Source: Desertimonas flava
Lineage (GTDB): Bacteria; Actinomycetota; Acidimicrobiia; Acidimicrobiales; Ilumatobacteraceae
Reading direction: 5' to 3'
DNA length: 64,000 nucleotides
NCBI RefSeq assembly: GCF_003426815.1
Contig: NZ_QKYK01000007.1
Span: 124,001 to 188,000 of the forward strand
Shown here piece by piece: positions 24,793-32,784 of this stretch. The notes below the pieces were generated by a model. The model searched no databases, was not told the origin of the DNA, and saw only the letters and a program-made list of their open reading frames with translations. Within the stretch, counting starts at the first letter, position 1. Each line of letters opens with the position of its first letter. The position numbers and the translations under genes are program-made.

Positions 24793-25083
24793 TCAGGGCT
24801 GGGCGGCGATGATGCGGATGTCGCGGTCGGCGGCGTCACCGAGCACCGCCAGGGCCCGCTGGTAGGCGTCGCTCGTGTACGCGGCGTACGCCGCCTCGAC
24901 ACTCGGGAACTCGATGAGCGTGGTGCGCTCGACGACACCGAACTCGAACGCGTGGGCCGGCAGGCCACGGGCCAGGAACCTCCCGCCGTGGGCCTCCATC
25001 ACGTCACCGGCGAGCGCGGCGTATCGAGCCAAGCGTTCGGGATCGCGGATCTCCCGGAACGTGTTGATCCAGTAGGCGGTCAT
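24793..25083 (-). CDS. DUF1330 family protein
   Basis: A 96-residue ferredoxin-like alpha/beta protein of the dimeric alpha-beta barrel kind. AYWINTFREIRDPERLARYA, the HGGRFLARG turn and TLIEFPSVEAAYAAYTSDAY are the usual DUF1330 signature. No catalytic assignment exists for the family. Its ATG overlaps the HxlR stop (ATGA), so it is the last gene of the DUF3237-HxlR-DUF1330 operon. It may be a small isomerase or binding protein working with the enzymes of the facing operon. Confidence 0.85.
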   Translation of the reverse strand: MTAYWINTFREIRDPERLARYAALAGDVMEAHGGRFLARGLPAHAFEFGVVERTTLIEFPSVEAAYAAYTSDAYQRALAVLGDAADRDIRIIAAQP

Positions 25084-25736
25084 CGCGCCGCCGAGCGGCT
25101 GCCGGTGTCGGAGGCGAAGAGCCGAGAGAGCTGGCGGACGCGGCGCGGCGCCCCCTCGACGGTGAGCTGACCCGATGCCACCAGCTCGGCAGCGGCCTGC
25201 GGATCGAGTGCGGCGGCGATCGCCTCGAGCGAGCCGGTGAGGGTCACGTGGGGTGGGGCATCGGCGTCGGACACGGTGACGGCGTCCTCGGTGATGTGGA
25301 GGTCGACGGTCAAGGCGTCCGTGTCGAGGCGTACGAGCAGGTCGGTGCCCGGTCGGTCCTTGCGCATCGCCGACGCCATCGACCGGGCGAACCACGCGGG
25401 GGCGACGACGTCGCCGTCAGCCCGCTCGGCGAGCAGCGGGCGCCCCCATCGCGCCAGGGCGTCGATGACCGGTTCGAGCTCGCGGCCGCGCGGGGTCAGC
25501 TGATAGGTGCGGGCCTTGCCCGTCACCGGCAGCCGCTCGACGACGCCGGCCGCCTCCAGCTCGCGAAGGCGCAGGGCGAGCATGTCGGTGGAGATGCCGT
25601 CGAGCTGTTCGAGCAGCTCGTTGTAGCGCCGCGGGCCGAGGAGGAGGTCGCGCACCACGAGCAGGGCCCAGCGATCGCCGACGACATCGAGGCTCTTGGC
25701 GATCGCGCAGAACTGCCCGTAGCGGCGAACGCTCAC
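25080..25736 (-). CDS. HxlR-family winged-helix regulator with C-terminal SCP2-like extension
   Basis: A 218-residue regulator. Residues 1-100 are a typical HxlR domain: CAIAKSLDVVGDRWALLVVR, RYNELLEQLDGISTDML and YQLTPRGRELEPVIDAL. The extra 110 residues (VRLDTDALTVDLHITEDAVT... LEAIAAALDPQAAAELVASG) resemble a sterol-carrier (SCP2) fold, probably a ligand-sensing module. It starts with GTG inside the stop of the DUF3237 gene. The identical 15-bp elements at 22077 and 26216 are its likely targets, which would make it autoregulated and in control of the facing operon. Confidence 0.88.
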   Translation of the reverse strand: MSVRRYGQFCAIAKSLDVVGDRWALLVVRDLLLGPRRYNELLEQLDGISTDMLALRLRELEAAGVVERLPVTGKARTYQLTPRGRELEPVIDALARWGRPLLAERADGDVVAPAWFARSMASAMRKDRPGTDLLVRLDTDALTVDLHITEDAVTVSDADAPPHVTLTGSLEAIAAALDPQAAAELVASGQLTVEGAPRRVRQLSRLFASDTGSRSAAR

Positions 25737-26194
25737 CGCACCGCCCAGATCCGGTAGCGCACCTCGCTCAGCGAGAGCTCGTTGACCGCGACGGTGTGGA
25801 GCGCGTTGAGCCAGCCGTAGCGCTCGTCGCCCGTCTCGAACAGCGGGCTCGACCGGGCGTACATCTCGGCAGCGTGCACCAGCTCGCCCTTCCGGAAGCG
25901 ATCGACCGCCTCGGCGTCCATCCGGACCCGGCCGGTGTTGGTCAGTCCCACGTGGGCGCCGTCGTCGGTGCGCAACGTCGCCCGCACGTCGAGGCGGCCC
26001 ACGCCGTCGGCGCCGACGGTCACCCAGTCACTGCCGTCGACCACGTCGGCGCGCAGGTCCGGGCCCTCGAAGCGCCCATGATCGACGATGCAGTGCAGCC
26101 TCATCCCGACCGGGGTGCTGTACATGTGGGTGTCGGCGAAGCGGATCTCGATCTCGCCGAGCGGTTCGAGCTCGACGTCCACCGTCTGCGTCAT
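25733..26194 (-). CDS. DUF3237 family protein
   Basis: A 153-residue beta-barrel protein; VELEPLGEIEIRFADTHMYS, the GRVRMDAEAVDRF segment and YGWLNALHTVAVNELSL are the known DUF3237 landmarks. The family has no established activity; members often sit beside catabolic enzymes. It is first in its operon, and the 15-bp element shared with the hydrolase operon lies 22 bp before its ATG. It overlaps the regulator gene by four bases. Confidence 0.85.
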   Translation of the reverse strand: MTQTVDVELEPLGEIEIRFADTHMYSTPVGMRLHCIVDHGRFEGPDLRADVVDGSDWVTVGADGVGRLDVRATLRTDDGAHVGLTNTGRVRMDAEAVDRFRKGELVHAAEMYARSSPLFETGDERYGWLNALHTVAVNELSLSEVRYRIWAVR

Positions 26195-26215
26195 GACACC
26201 AGCCTCCGCCCAACA

Positions 26216-26230
26216 CTTGGAAAAGTCAAG
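26216..26230 (-). promoter_or_regulatory. 15-bp HxlR-operon element, copy upstream of the DUF3237 operon
   Basis: On the minus strand this reads CTTGACTTTTCCAAG, identical to 22077-22091. Relative to each downstream gene the element has the same orientation and nearly the same distance (20 and 21 bases between element and start codon). Confidence 0.55.
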
Positions 26231-26316
26231 CTTCTCCTGGAGACGTCCAGTGTGGCCCGTCGGGCCGGCGGCTCGGACCCGTAGCGCGCCGACCGGGCGC
26301 CGTACCGTTGCCGGGT

Positions 26317-27420
26317 ATGGACCTCGGGGTGTGCATGGCCGCCAAGATCGACGACATCGACTATGCGGTGCTCGCCGAGCAGCTGGGGTACTCGCACCTC
26401 TGGGTCGCCGACAGCCAGATGCTGTGGTCGGACTGCTACGCCACGATGGCGCTCGCCGCCACGCGCACCGAGCGCATCAAGATCGGCACCGGCGTCGCCG
26501 TGGCGGGCACGCGCACGAGCGCCGTCACCGCCGCCGCTCACGCCACCATCAACCGCCTGGCGCCCGGGCGCGTGTTCTGCGCCATCGGCACCGGCAACAC
26601 CGCCAACCGGGTGATGGGCGCCAAGCCGATGCCGATCGCCGAGTTCGAGCGCTACATCCGCGAGCTGCGGGTCCTGCTCGACGGCGAAGAGGCCGACGTC
26701 GCCTTCCGGGGCGACACCCGTCCCGTCCACCACCTGATGCCCGACGCGGGCTTCGTGAACTTTCAGCCCCGCATCCCCCTCTACATCTCGGGATTCGGGC
26801 CGCGGGCGATGGCCCTGGCCCTGCGTCACGGCGACGGCCTGGTGATGTCGATCCACCCCACCGTCGACGGTCTCGAGCACGCGTGGCGCCGTCTCGACGT
26901 CGCGAACGGATCCCCCGTCGACCGCTCGTCCTTCTTCACGTCGACGCTGACCACCATGGTGGTGCTCGAACCGGGCGAGGCCGTCGACAGCGAGCGGTCA
27001 CGCGAGGCCTGTGGGGCGTTCGCCATCGCCGCGCTGCACTACGCCTTCGAGCAGTGGAAGGAAGCCGGGCGTCCCGACCGGCACCCGCCGTTCGACTTCT
27101 GGGACGACTACGTGGCCCTGCTCGATCGCACCGATCCGGCGGTGCTGCATCAGCGCATCCACCAGGGTCACAACTGCTGGGTCGTCGACGAGGAACAGCA
27201 GTTCGTCACCAAGCAACTGATCGAGGCGTCGTGTCTGGTCGGCACGGCCGACGAGCTCGCCAACCGTCTCGACGACCTCTCGGCTGCCGGGCTCGACCAG
27301 GTGATGCTGCTGCCCCCACTCGCCGCCAAGGAGGACGTCCTGCGGTCGGTCGCCGAGCATGTGATGCCGCGGATGCGCAGCCGCGGGGCGCAACGGGGTC
27401 TTGACTTCAAGACGACTTGA
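26317..27420 (+). CDS. LLM-class, F420-type oxidoreductase (Mer-like)
   Basis: A 367-residue luciferase-like enzyme, longer than the one at 23703. Landmarks are DYAVLAEQLGYSHLWVADSQ, RIKIGTGVAVAGTRTSAVTA, RVFCAIGTGNTANRVMG and a C-terminal DELANRLDDLSAAGLDQVML. The ATG at 26317 is the best start although no strong Shine-Dalgarno sequence precedes it; a TTG three codons earlier is possible. The gene is divergent from the DUF3237 operon, so it may share its control. Its last codons run into the palindrome at 27403. Confidence 0.87.
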   Translation: MDLGVCMAAKIDDIDYAVLAEQLGYSHLWVADSQMLWSDCYATMALAATRTERIKIGTGVAVAGTRTSAVTAAAHATINRLAPGRVFCAIGTGNTANRVMGAKPMPIAEFERYIRELRVLLDGEEADVAFRGDTRPVHHLMPDAGFVNFQPRIPLYISGFGPRAMALALRHGDGLVMSIHPTVDGLEHAWRRLDVANGSPVDRSSFFTSTLTTMVVLEPGEAVDSERSREACGAFAIAALHYAFEQWKEAGRPDRHPPFDFWDDYVALLDRTDPAVLHQRIHQGHNCWVVDEEQQFVTKQLIEASCLVGTADELANRLDDLSAAGLDQVMLLPPLAAKEDVLRSVAEHVMPRMRSRGAQRGLDFKTT

Positions 27421-27424
27421 AGTC
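27403..27424 (+). promoter_or_regulatory. 22-bp perfect palindrome, probable operator
   Basis: GACTTCAAG-ACGA-CTTGAAGTC overlaps the last codons of the oxidoreductase gene and lies 42 bp before the winged-helix gene. The preceding TTGACT could be its -35. An autoregulatory site of the MarR-like product at 27467 is likely. Confidence 0.5.
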
Positions 27425-27466
27425 GTACGGTCCGGGGACCGAACCAACCCCCCCTTGGAGGCCCCC

Positions 27467-27919
27467 ATGTCCGTCACCGTCGACGCTCCCGAGTTGACCA
27501 GCCGCGACCTCAACGTCGCCGCCTTCGCCACCCGATCGCTCCTCGACAGCCTGCTGGTCGACGCCGGCATCTCGTTCGAGACCAGCATCGTGCTCGGCCA
27601 GGCGTTCGCCGCTCCCGACGGCCTGCCGCTCGACGCGGTCGTCCAGCGCTTCACCGTCGACATCCGTCGGCCGGCCGACGACGTGCCTGGCATCGTCGCC
27701 GAGGCCGAGGCGGCCGGCGTCGTCACACGCGACGGCGACACGATCCACCTCACCAATGCCGGCCGCTCCCTGCAGGAGTCGCTCAACGAGCAGGTCGCCG
27801 ACATCGTGTCGCGGGTCTACGCCGACATCCCCCACGACGACCTCGTGGTCGCCCGACGCGTCGTCGACCAGGTCACGGCCCAGGCCCGCGCCGAGCTCGC
27901 CCGCCGAGGCCCCGCCTGA
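27467..27919 (+). CDS. Small winged-helix (MarR-like) protein
   Basis: A 150-residue protein. The middle part, DVPGIVAEAEAAGVVTRDGD followed by IHLTNAGRSLQESLNEQVAD, has the recognition-helix, wing and C-terminal-helix layout of MarR-type regulators. The C-terminal DLVVARRVVDQVTAQARAEL fits the dimerisation helix. The HTH itself is divergent, so the assignment is moderate. TTGGAGG stands before the ATG. It is preceded by a perfect 22-bp palindrome that it may bind. Confidence 0.6.
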   Translation: MSVTVDAPELTSRDLNVAAFATRSLLDSLLVDAGISFETSIVLGQAFAAPDGLPLDAVVQRFTVDIRRPADDVPGIVAEAEAAGVVTRDGDTIHLTNAGRSLQESLNEQVADIVSRVYADIPHDDLVVARRVVDQVTAQARAELARRGPA

Positions 27920-27999
27920 CGCCGACCTAACGGTTGGTGCCTGGTCGGTGAGCGGAAAGGGCGTTCGAGGCGAGGGCCGTCCGCTGGTCCCCGTCCCAA

Positions 28000-28045
28000 C
28001 CGGAGGGTAAATACCGGACGCTTCGGTGGGGTATGTACCCTCCCG
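28000..28045. repeat. 46-bp hairpin repeat, copy C
   Basis: Same unit as copies A, B and D: GGAGGGTAAATACC, central GGACGCTTCGGTGG, then GGTATGTACCCTCC with one arm mismatch. It begins 81 bp after the winged-helix gene. Confidence 0.85.
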
Positions 28046-28083
28046 TCCGCACGTGGCGATGACCGGCCACCCGGCCCACCCGA

Positions 28084-28129
28084 CCGGAGGGTAAATACCG
28101 GACGCTTCGGTGGGGTATTTACCCTCCCG
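28084..28129. repeat. 46-bp hairpin repeat, copy D
   Basis: The most regular copy: GGAGGGTAAATACC and GGTATTTACCCTCC are perfectly complementary 14-bp arms. It lies 38 bp after copy C in the same orientation, 3.4 kb from the A/B pair. Confidence 0.85.
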
Positions 28130-28260
28130 TCCGTCCCTGAGGTGTCCTCGCGGCGAGAGAGTGCCCGGGAGTGCGCGGAGAGTGACCATCTCGGTCGTGC
28201 GTATGGCCCGTGTTCTTCTGACAGGAGACACCCATTCACCAGACGGGGGAGGTCACCGTC

Positions 28261-28401
28261 ATGATCCACATCACCCACCGCCTCACCGACAACGAGACGC
28301 GCTGGCACCAACCGTTAGGGCGCGACCGCGGGTGTCCCCACGGTCGTTGGTCACGGCAGGAAACTTTCTGGCCGGCTCGGACATCTCAGTCTGTGCGATG
28401 A
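28261..28401 (+). CDS. Small ORF, 46 residues, coupled to the peptidoglycan-binding protein gene
   Basis: This is too short for routine ORF calling but has good translation signals. GGGGGAGG stands eight bases before the ATG, and its stop overlaps the start of the next gene by four bases (ATGA), a gene that lacks its own ribosome site. The product starts MIHITHRLTDNETRWHQPLG, with one Cys, many His and Arg residues and no membrane segment. It could be a real small protein or an upstream ORF serving to couple translation. No family is recognised. Confidence 0.4.
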   Translation: MIHITHRLTDNETRWHQPLGRDRGCPHGRWSRQETFWPARTSQSVR

Positions 28402-28964
28402 CGTACGTCCGACCCACCACCGATGAGGGCATCTCAGCAGAGGCCCCGGCGGGCGACGACCCCGACGCGGACATGGACGTCTGGAGCCACTACGGCCTGA
28501 CCCGCGAGCCGCCGACACCACAACCGGCTCCCCAGTCGCCTCCGGCCGGCGCCGAGGGCGACGATGAGTTGACCACGATCGTCGTGGCCCCGCGGTCGTG
28601 GCGGACGAGCCGGCTCGCGTTCGGTCTGGCAGCCGTCCTGGCCGTCGGCTTCGGGGCCTGGATCGCCGCGACCGCCGGACGCGACGACGCCAACGATCGC
28701 GTCACCCCGACCGACCAGGCCACCTGCTCGCAGGGATTGGCGGCCGAGGTCTCACTCGGAGCCCACGGTCCCGACGCGCTCTGCGTCGAGGCGAGGCTGG
28801 CCACGATCGGGTACGACCCCGGCCCGATCGACGGCGACTTCGACGACCTGACCGACCGAGCCGTGCGGGCGTTCCAGCACGACCACGGTCGCACGGTGGA
28901 CGGCATCGTCGGCCCACGGACGGCGGCTTCGATGGCCATCTCGTTCCGCGGCGCGACCCCGTAG
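28398..28964 (+). CDS. Membrane-anchored peptidoglycan-binding-domain protein
   Basis: A 188-residue protein. An acidic, Pro-rich cytoplasmic N terminus precedes one membrane segment, LAFGLAAVLAVGFGAWIAAT, at about residues 74-93. The outer part is a PG_binding_1 domain: EARLATIGYDPGPIDGDFDD, RAVRAFQHDHGRTVDGIVGP and RTAAS. A pair of Cys residues precedes and begins the domain. No catalytic domain is attached, so it likely tethers itself to the wall or senses it. It has no Shine-Dalgarno sequence of its own and overlaps the small ORF upstream. Confidence 0.8.
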   Translation: MTYVRPTTDEGISAEAPAGDDPDADMDVWSHYGLTREPPTPQPAPQSPPAGAEGDDELTTIVVAPRSWRTSRLAFGLAAVLAVGFGAWIAATAGRDDANDRVTPTDQATCSQGLAAEVSLGAHGPDALCVEARLATIGYDPGPIDGDFDDLTDRAVRAFQHDHGRTVDGIVGPRTAASMAISFRGATP

Positions 28965-28979
28965 GGCGGCGACAGTTCG

Positions 28980-31943
28980 TCAATGGAGCTCGGCTGCCGA
29001 ACGCCGGAGCTCCGCGCGGGACGACACCCCGAGCATCCGGAACACACGCGCCAGGTGGGTCTCGACGGTCTTCACCGAGATAAACAGCTCCTGAGCCACG
29101 CCCTTGTTCGTCAGGCCCGCCTTGGCCAGCGATGCCACGCGGCGTTCGCTCGCCGTGAGGGCACCCACGCCGGACACCGGCCGGACCTTGGAGCGCAGGC
29201 CGAGGGCACGGGTCTCGCGCCGGAGCTGGTCGCGCACGGCCGTGGCACCGCATTCCTCGGCCAACCAGAGTGCGTGGCCGAGCTGCGCGGCATCCGGTCG
29301 AGGGCCACCTCGGTCGTGCGCGGCCAGCGCCACCACGCCCGTCCGGGCGACCTCGAGCCGTGCACCCAGGGCATCGAAGATCCGGGTGGCCTCGGCCAAC
29401 CCCTCGTGGGCCCCAGCGGGTTCGGCGAGGGCCAGCGCACGCAGCGCCAACGCCCTGGCTCGGACGAGGCCGAGGGCGGCGGCCCGGGCGATCGCCGATT
29501 CCGCCAGCGGTACCGCCTCCTTCGGCCGTCCCGCCGCGGCCAGGACGCCGGCCAGTTCCCCTTCCCAGGCCAAGTAGCCGGGCGACGCGCAGCCGCAGTC
29601 GCTGGCGCCGGCCCATCCGCGCTCGAGCTCACCGATCGCACGGTCCCAGTGACCTCGAGCGGCGTGCACCCGGGCGCGCGCCGCGATGAGCAGCTGGTCG
29701 AAGAGGCACTCCGCCGGACGCGTCTCGGCGTCGTGAGTGCGTAGCAGCTGTTGTGCACGGTCGAGATCGCCGCCCTCACGGGCGATGTCGACGAGCAGCG
29801 ACAGTGGCGCCGGCAGGACGTACCGCAGGCCGTAGCCCGAGCAGATCTCCAAGGCCGCCGCTGCGTCCTCCTCGGCCTCGCCCAGCGCGCCGGCGCGGAA
29901 GGCAATCGCCGCCCGTTGGTACAGCAACGCACTCACCTGCGCCGGTGACCCTGACCGGCGCGCCGGAGTGAGCCAGCGCTCGATCGCCACGGCGGCCGGC
30001 CGATCGCGATCGAGGATCAGCATCGTCTCCAGATTGACGTACATCCAGAGCGAGTGCATCGGCTCCTGCGGGCTGGCGTTCGCGAGCGAGGAGTCGAGCG
30101 CCGGTCCCACGAGTTCCTGGGGCTCACCCGACAGCGCGCCGGCGAGCGCCCGGACCGCGAGGACGAGCGCCGGGAAGCCGTCGAGGTCGCCGGCGAGATC
30201 GATCGCAGCTCGAAGGTCGGCGATGCACCGCCTCAGGACCGGCGGGTCGACCGATCCCACCCAGGCGGCGAACGTCAGGCCGGCGAGCACCTCCGCGTGC
30301 ACCACACCGGGGAGCGGCGTCTCCGCCGCGAAGGCACGCAGCGTCTCGACGCCGGCGGCCGACCGCCCGGCCACGCTCATCGCGATCGCCTGCGCGGTCA
30401 CCAACGTGAGGCGGAGGGCCGGGTCGGCGATGGCGTCGGCCGCCTCGCCGAAGTGGTCGATGGCGGACGGGTCGTTGACGACCGATTCCCCCACCGCCAG
30501 CGCGAGCAGAACCGCCCGCCGCTGGTCGGGTGCCGGTGGCTCCGCCAACGCTCGACGGAGCTGGTGCACGGCGAGCTCGGTCGCTCCCTGGGCCAGGGCG
30601 ATCTGCGCCGAGCGCGTGAGGATGGCGACCATCTCGGGATCACCGGCGGGCTCGACCGACACGATGTGCGGGGCGACTCGGATGACCGGAAGGGCCTCGG
30701 CGGTGAGGAGACGGACCGCCTCGCGGTGCAGCACCGACCGTTGGCTCGGCCGCAGCGGCCCAGCGACCGCCGCCTCGACCAGCGGATGCACGAACGAGAG
30801 TGGGCGTTCAGGTCCGAGCACCTCGAGGCGCAGCAGCTGATCGGCGACCGCACCGACGTCGTCGACGGACAGGCCGGTCATCGCGGCAATGTGCCGCGGG
30901 TGGGCTTCGGGGCCGAGGATCGCCACGGCGCGAGCGACATCGAGCGCCGGCCCCGGCAGCAGGTCGATCCGCGTTTGCACCGTGTCGGCGACATCCAGCT
31001 TGACGAGTTCGCCGGGTGACAACAGCCCCTCCGACGGTCCGTCCACACGAGCAGCCCGCACGACCTCGGTCACGAGGAACGGGTTGCCTCGTGTTGCGTC
31101 CACTACCGCCCGGCAGAACGACGGTGCCGCGTCGGACACGGAGCGACGGACGAGGCGCTCGACGGCATCGCTGCTGAGGGGCTTGGGTCGCAGCCGCCGG
31201 ACGGGGTGTTGGGCCACCAGCCGCAGGAGGATCTCGCCGCTGAGATCCTCCCGCATCGGCCGGGTACCGATCACCACGGCGACCGGGAGGTCGTCGACGC
31301 GGCGGGCGAGGTAGGCGAGGAACCGCAGGGTCGCGACGTCGGTGCAGTGGCCGTCGTCGCAGATGAGCACGAGTGGCCCGAGTCGCTCCATGAGGCTGAC
31401 GGTCAGCCAATGCAGACCGTGGACCACCGCGCCGGGCGCCGGTTCCGACGCCCCGTCGACGGGTGCTCGGCCGAACACCGGAGCCGCTTCCGCCGCACCA
31501 CCGTTGAACAGCTCGTCGTTGTCACCGGCGGCGTCGATCAGCGGCTGGAACATCTGGCGCAGGACGTCGAACGCGACGTCCTGCACGAGCGTGCCTCCCG
31601 ACCCCATGCCGACGCTCACGCCACGGCCGTCGGCACGCGCCCGGACGTCGGTCAGGAGGCTCGACTTGCCGATCCCGCGTGGCCCCTCGATCACGGCGAC
31701 ACCACCCCTGCCGGCCCGCGTGTGGTCGAGCAGGGCGACGAGCGTCGCCTGTTCCTCCTGTCGTTCGAGCAGACCAATCGAAGCGCTCGATCGTTGACGC
31801 GGGCCGTGGTCACCGCCTCCGGACGGTCGCCCATGGTCGGTGTCGTCGCATGTCACACCGGAGAAAGTGCCGAGATCGCTACCGGTGACGGGCCTTCTCG
31901 AGAATTCGGCGACTCGACGCCGGACGTCCTGCGTGACGATCAC
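28980..31943 (-). CDS. LuxR-family regulator with N-terminal AAA ATPase (MalT/LAL-like)
   Basis: A large regulator of up to 987 residues. The P-loop is IEGPRGIGKSSLL, with LVLICDDGHCTD as the Walker B-like region, followed by a helical repeat (TPR/MalT-like) region of about 500 residues. The C-terminal LuxR HTH reads LTASERRVASLAKAGLTNKG and FISVKTVETHLARVFRMLG. These LAL proteins are ATP-dependent activators. The start is uncertain: GTG 31943 opens the frame but no ribosome site is visible, and GTG 31856 is an alternative. The first family similarity begins near IGLLERQEEQATLVALLD. It converges on the peptidoglycan-binding gene with 15 bp between stops. Confidence 0.85.
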   Translation of the reverse strand: MIVTQDVRRRVAEFSRRPVTGSDLGTFSGVTCDDTDHGRPSGGGDHGPRQRSSASIGLLERQEEQATLVALLDHTRAGRGGVAVIEGPRGIGKSSLLTDVRARADGRGVSVGMGSGGTLVQDVAFDVLRQMFQPLIDAAGDNDELFNGGAAEAAPVFGRAPVDGASEPAPGAVVHGLHWLTVSLMERLGPLVLICDDGHCTDVATLRFLAYLARRVDDLPVAVVIGTRPMREDLSGEILLRLVAQHPVRRLRPKPLSSDAVERLVRRSVSDAAPSFCRAVVDATRGNPFLVTEVVRAARVDGPSEGLLSPGELVKLDVADTVQTRIDLLPGPALDVARAVAILGPEAHPRHIAAMTGLSVDDVGAVADQLLRLEVLGPERPLSFVHPLVEAAVAGPLRPSQRSVLHREAVRLLTAEALPVIRVAPHIVSVEPAGDPEMVAILTRSAQIALAQGATELAVHQLRRALAEPPAPDQRRAVLLALAVGESVVNDPSAIDHFGEAADAIADPALRLTLVTAQAIAMSVAGRSAAGVETLRAFAAETPLPGVVHAEVLAGLTFAAWVGSVDPPVLRRCIADLRAAIDLAGDLDGFPALVLAVRALAGALSGEPQELVGPALDSSLANASPQEPMHSLWMYVNLETMLILDRDRPAAVAIERWLTPARRSGSPAQVSALLYQRAAIAFRAGALGEAEEDAAAALEICSGYGLRYVLPAPLSLLVDIAREGGDLDRAQQLLRTHDAETRPAECLFDQLLIAARARVHAARGHWDRAIGELERGWAGASDCGCASPGYLAWEGELAGVLAAAGRPKEAVPLAESAIARAAALGLVRARALALRALALAEPAGAHEGLAEATRIFDALGARLEVARTGVVALAAHDRGGPRPDAAQLGHALWLAEECGATAVRDQLRRETRALGLRSKVRPVSGVGALTASERRVASLAKAGLTNKGVAQELFISVKTVETHLARVFRMLGVSSRAELRRSAAELH

Positions 31944-31991
31944 CGACGGTCGGTCGCCCTCGGGATCGCCTCCGCGTTCCGAAGGACGGTT

Positions 31992-32708
31992 TCAGGAGGT
32001 TCCCGAGCGGCGGGTACCGACCATGAACGTCGCCCCGGCACCGAGCAGCAGCGCGGCGATCGTGCCGATGACCCACGTCGTGGCGTTGGCACCGGTCTCC
32101 GGCAGCGTACCGCTGAGCACCTGCGGCCCCGTGGCCTGCGCAGGGCAGACATCGTTCAGGTTGACGGTCAGGCCGTCCATCAGCTCGACACCGTCCTCGT
32201 AGGAGATCGTGACGATGTACTCGTAGAAGCGGTTGGACGGGATGCTCTGTCCGGCCATGGGGAAGGTGTGGCTGTTGAAGTAGTCGCCGTTGACCTGGTG
32301 CACCTCGGTGGAGATCCACCCGAAGTCTCCATGGCCACCGCTGCCCACCAACTCGTGGACGGTCTGGGGCACGTGGCCGTCGACGAGGTCGTCGTACGAG
32401 AAGGTGACCCGCGGGCCGGCACAATCGACGTCGGCATCGAGCGTGAACCGGGGCGGTACGAAGGGCGGCGCCGTGAACTGGGGTTCCTCCGGTGCCGGCT
32501 CGGTCACCTCGGGCGCCGGCGGCTCGGTCACCTCCGGGATCTCCGGGTTCTCGAGATCCCCGGGGTCGGTCGGCTCGGGAGCGTCGGTCGACTCGGGCAC
32601 CGTCGGGTTGACGATGACCGGCGGCTCCGTGGGCGGCTGCCCACGGGACCCGATCATGAAGAGACCGACCACCCGGGTCGTCAGGGTGGGACCCTGAACT
32701 TTCACCAA
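31992..32708 (-). CDS. Surface protein with LPETG sorting signal
   Basis: A 238-residue protein. The N-terminal half is Pro/Glu/Thr rich. A beta-type domain follows (FTLDADVDCAGPRVTFSYDD through NLNDVCPAQ, with two Cys). The end is a complete sortase signal: LPETG, the hydrophobic WVIGTIAALLLGAGATFMVG and the basic tail TRRSGTS. It should be linked to the cell wall. The N terminus is odd: TTRVVGLFMIG is a poor signal peptide, and the start is a TTG or GTG. The true 5' end may have been lost or be elsewhere. No sortase gene is in the window. Confidence 0.7.
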   Translation of the reverse strand: MVKVQGPTLTTRVVGLFMIGSRGQPPTEPPVIVNPTVPESTDAPEPTDPGDLENPEIPEVTEPPAPEVTEPAPEEPQFTAPPFVPPRFTLDADVDCAGPRVTFSYDDLVDGHVPQTVHELVGSGGHGDFGWISTEVHQVNGDYFNSHTFPMAGQSIPSNRFYEYIVTISYEDGVELMDGLTVNLNDVCPAQATGPQVLSGTLPETGANATTWVIGTIAALLLGAGATFMVGTRRSGTS

Positions 32709-32748
32709 CTGCTTTCCCGGGCCACCCGCGCTATCGGGCGCGGTGACG

Positions 32749-32779
32749 CCCCGAGATAGTGCCTGGCACTATCTCGGGG
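32749..32779. repeat. GTGCCTGGCAC palindromic repeat, copy 2
   Basis: A 31-bp perfect palindrome (15-bp arms around one T). Its inner part is the same palindrome as copy 1 at 9004. It sits 6 bp after the XRE-cupin stop and 41 bp before the surface-protein start, the position of a terminator. Confidence 0.8.
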
Positions 32780-32784
32780 ACCAG

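Noticed and set aside
24655-28129. CRISPR array from the four 46-bp repeats
   Set aside because: Only two units per site, the spacers differ in length (27 and 38 bp), the units are palindromes and no cas gene is near.
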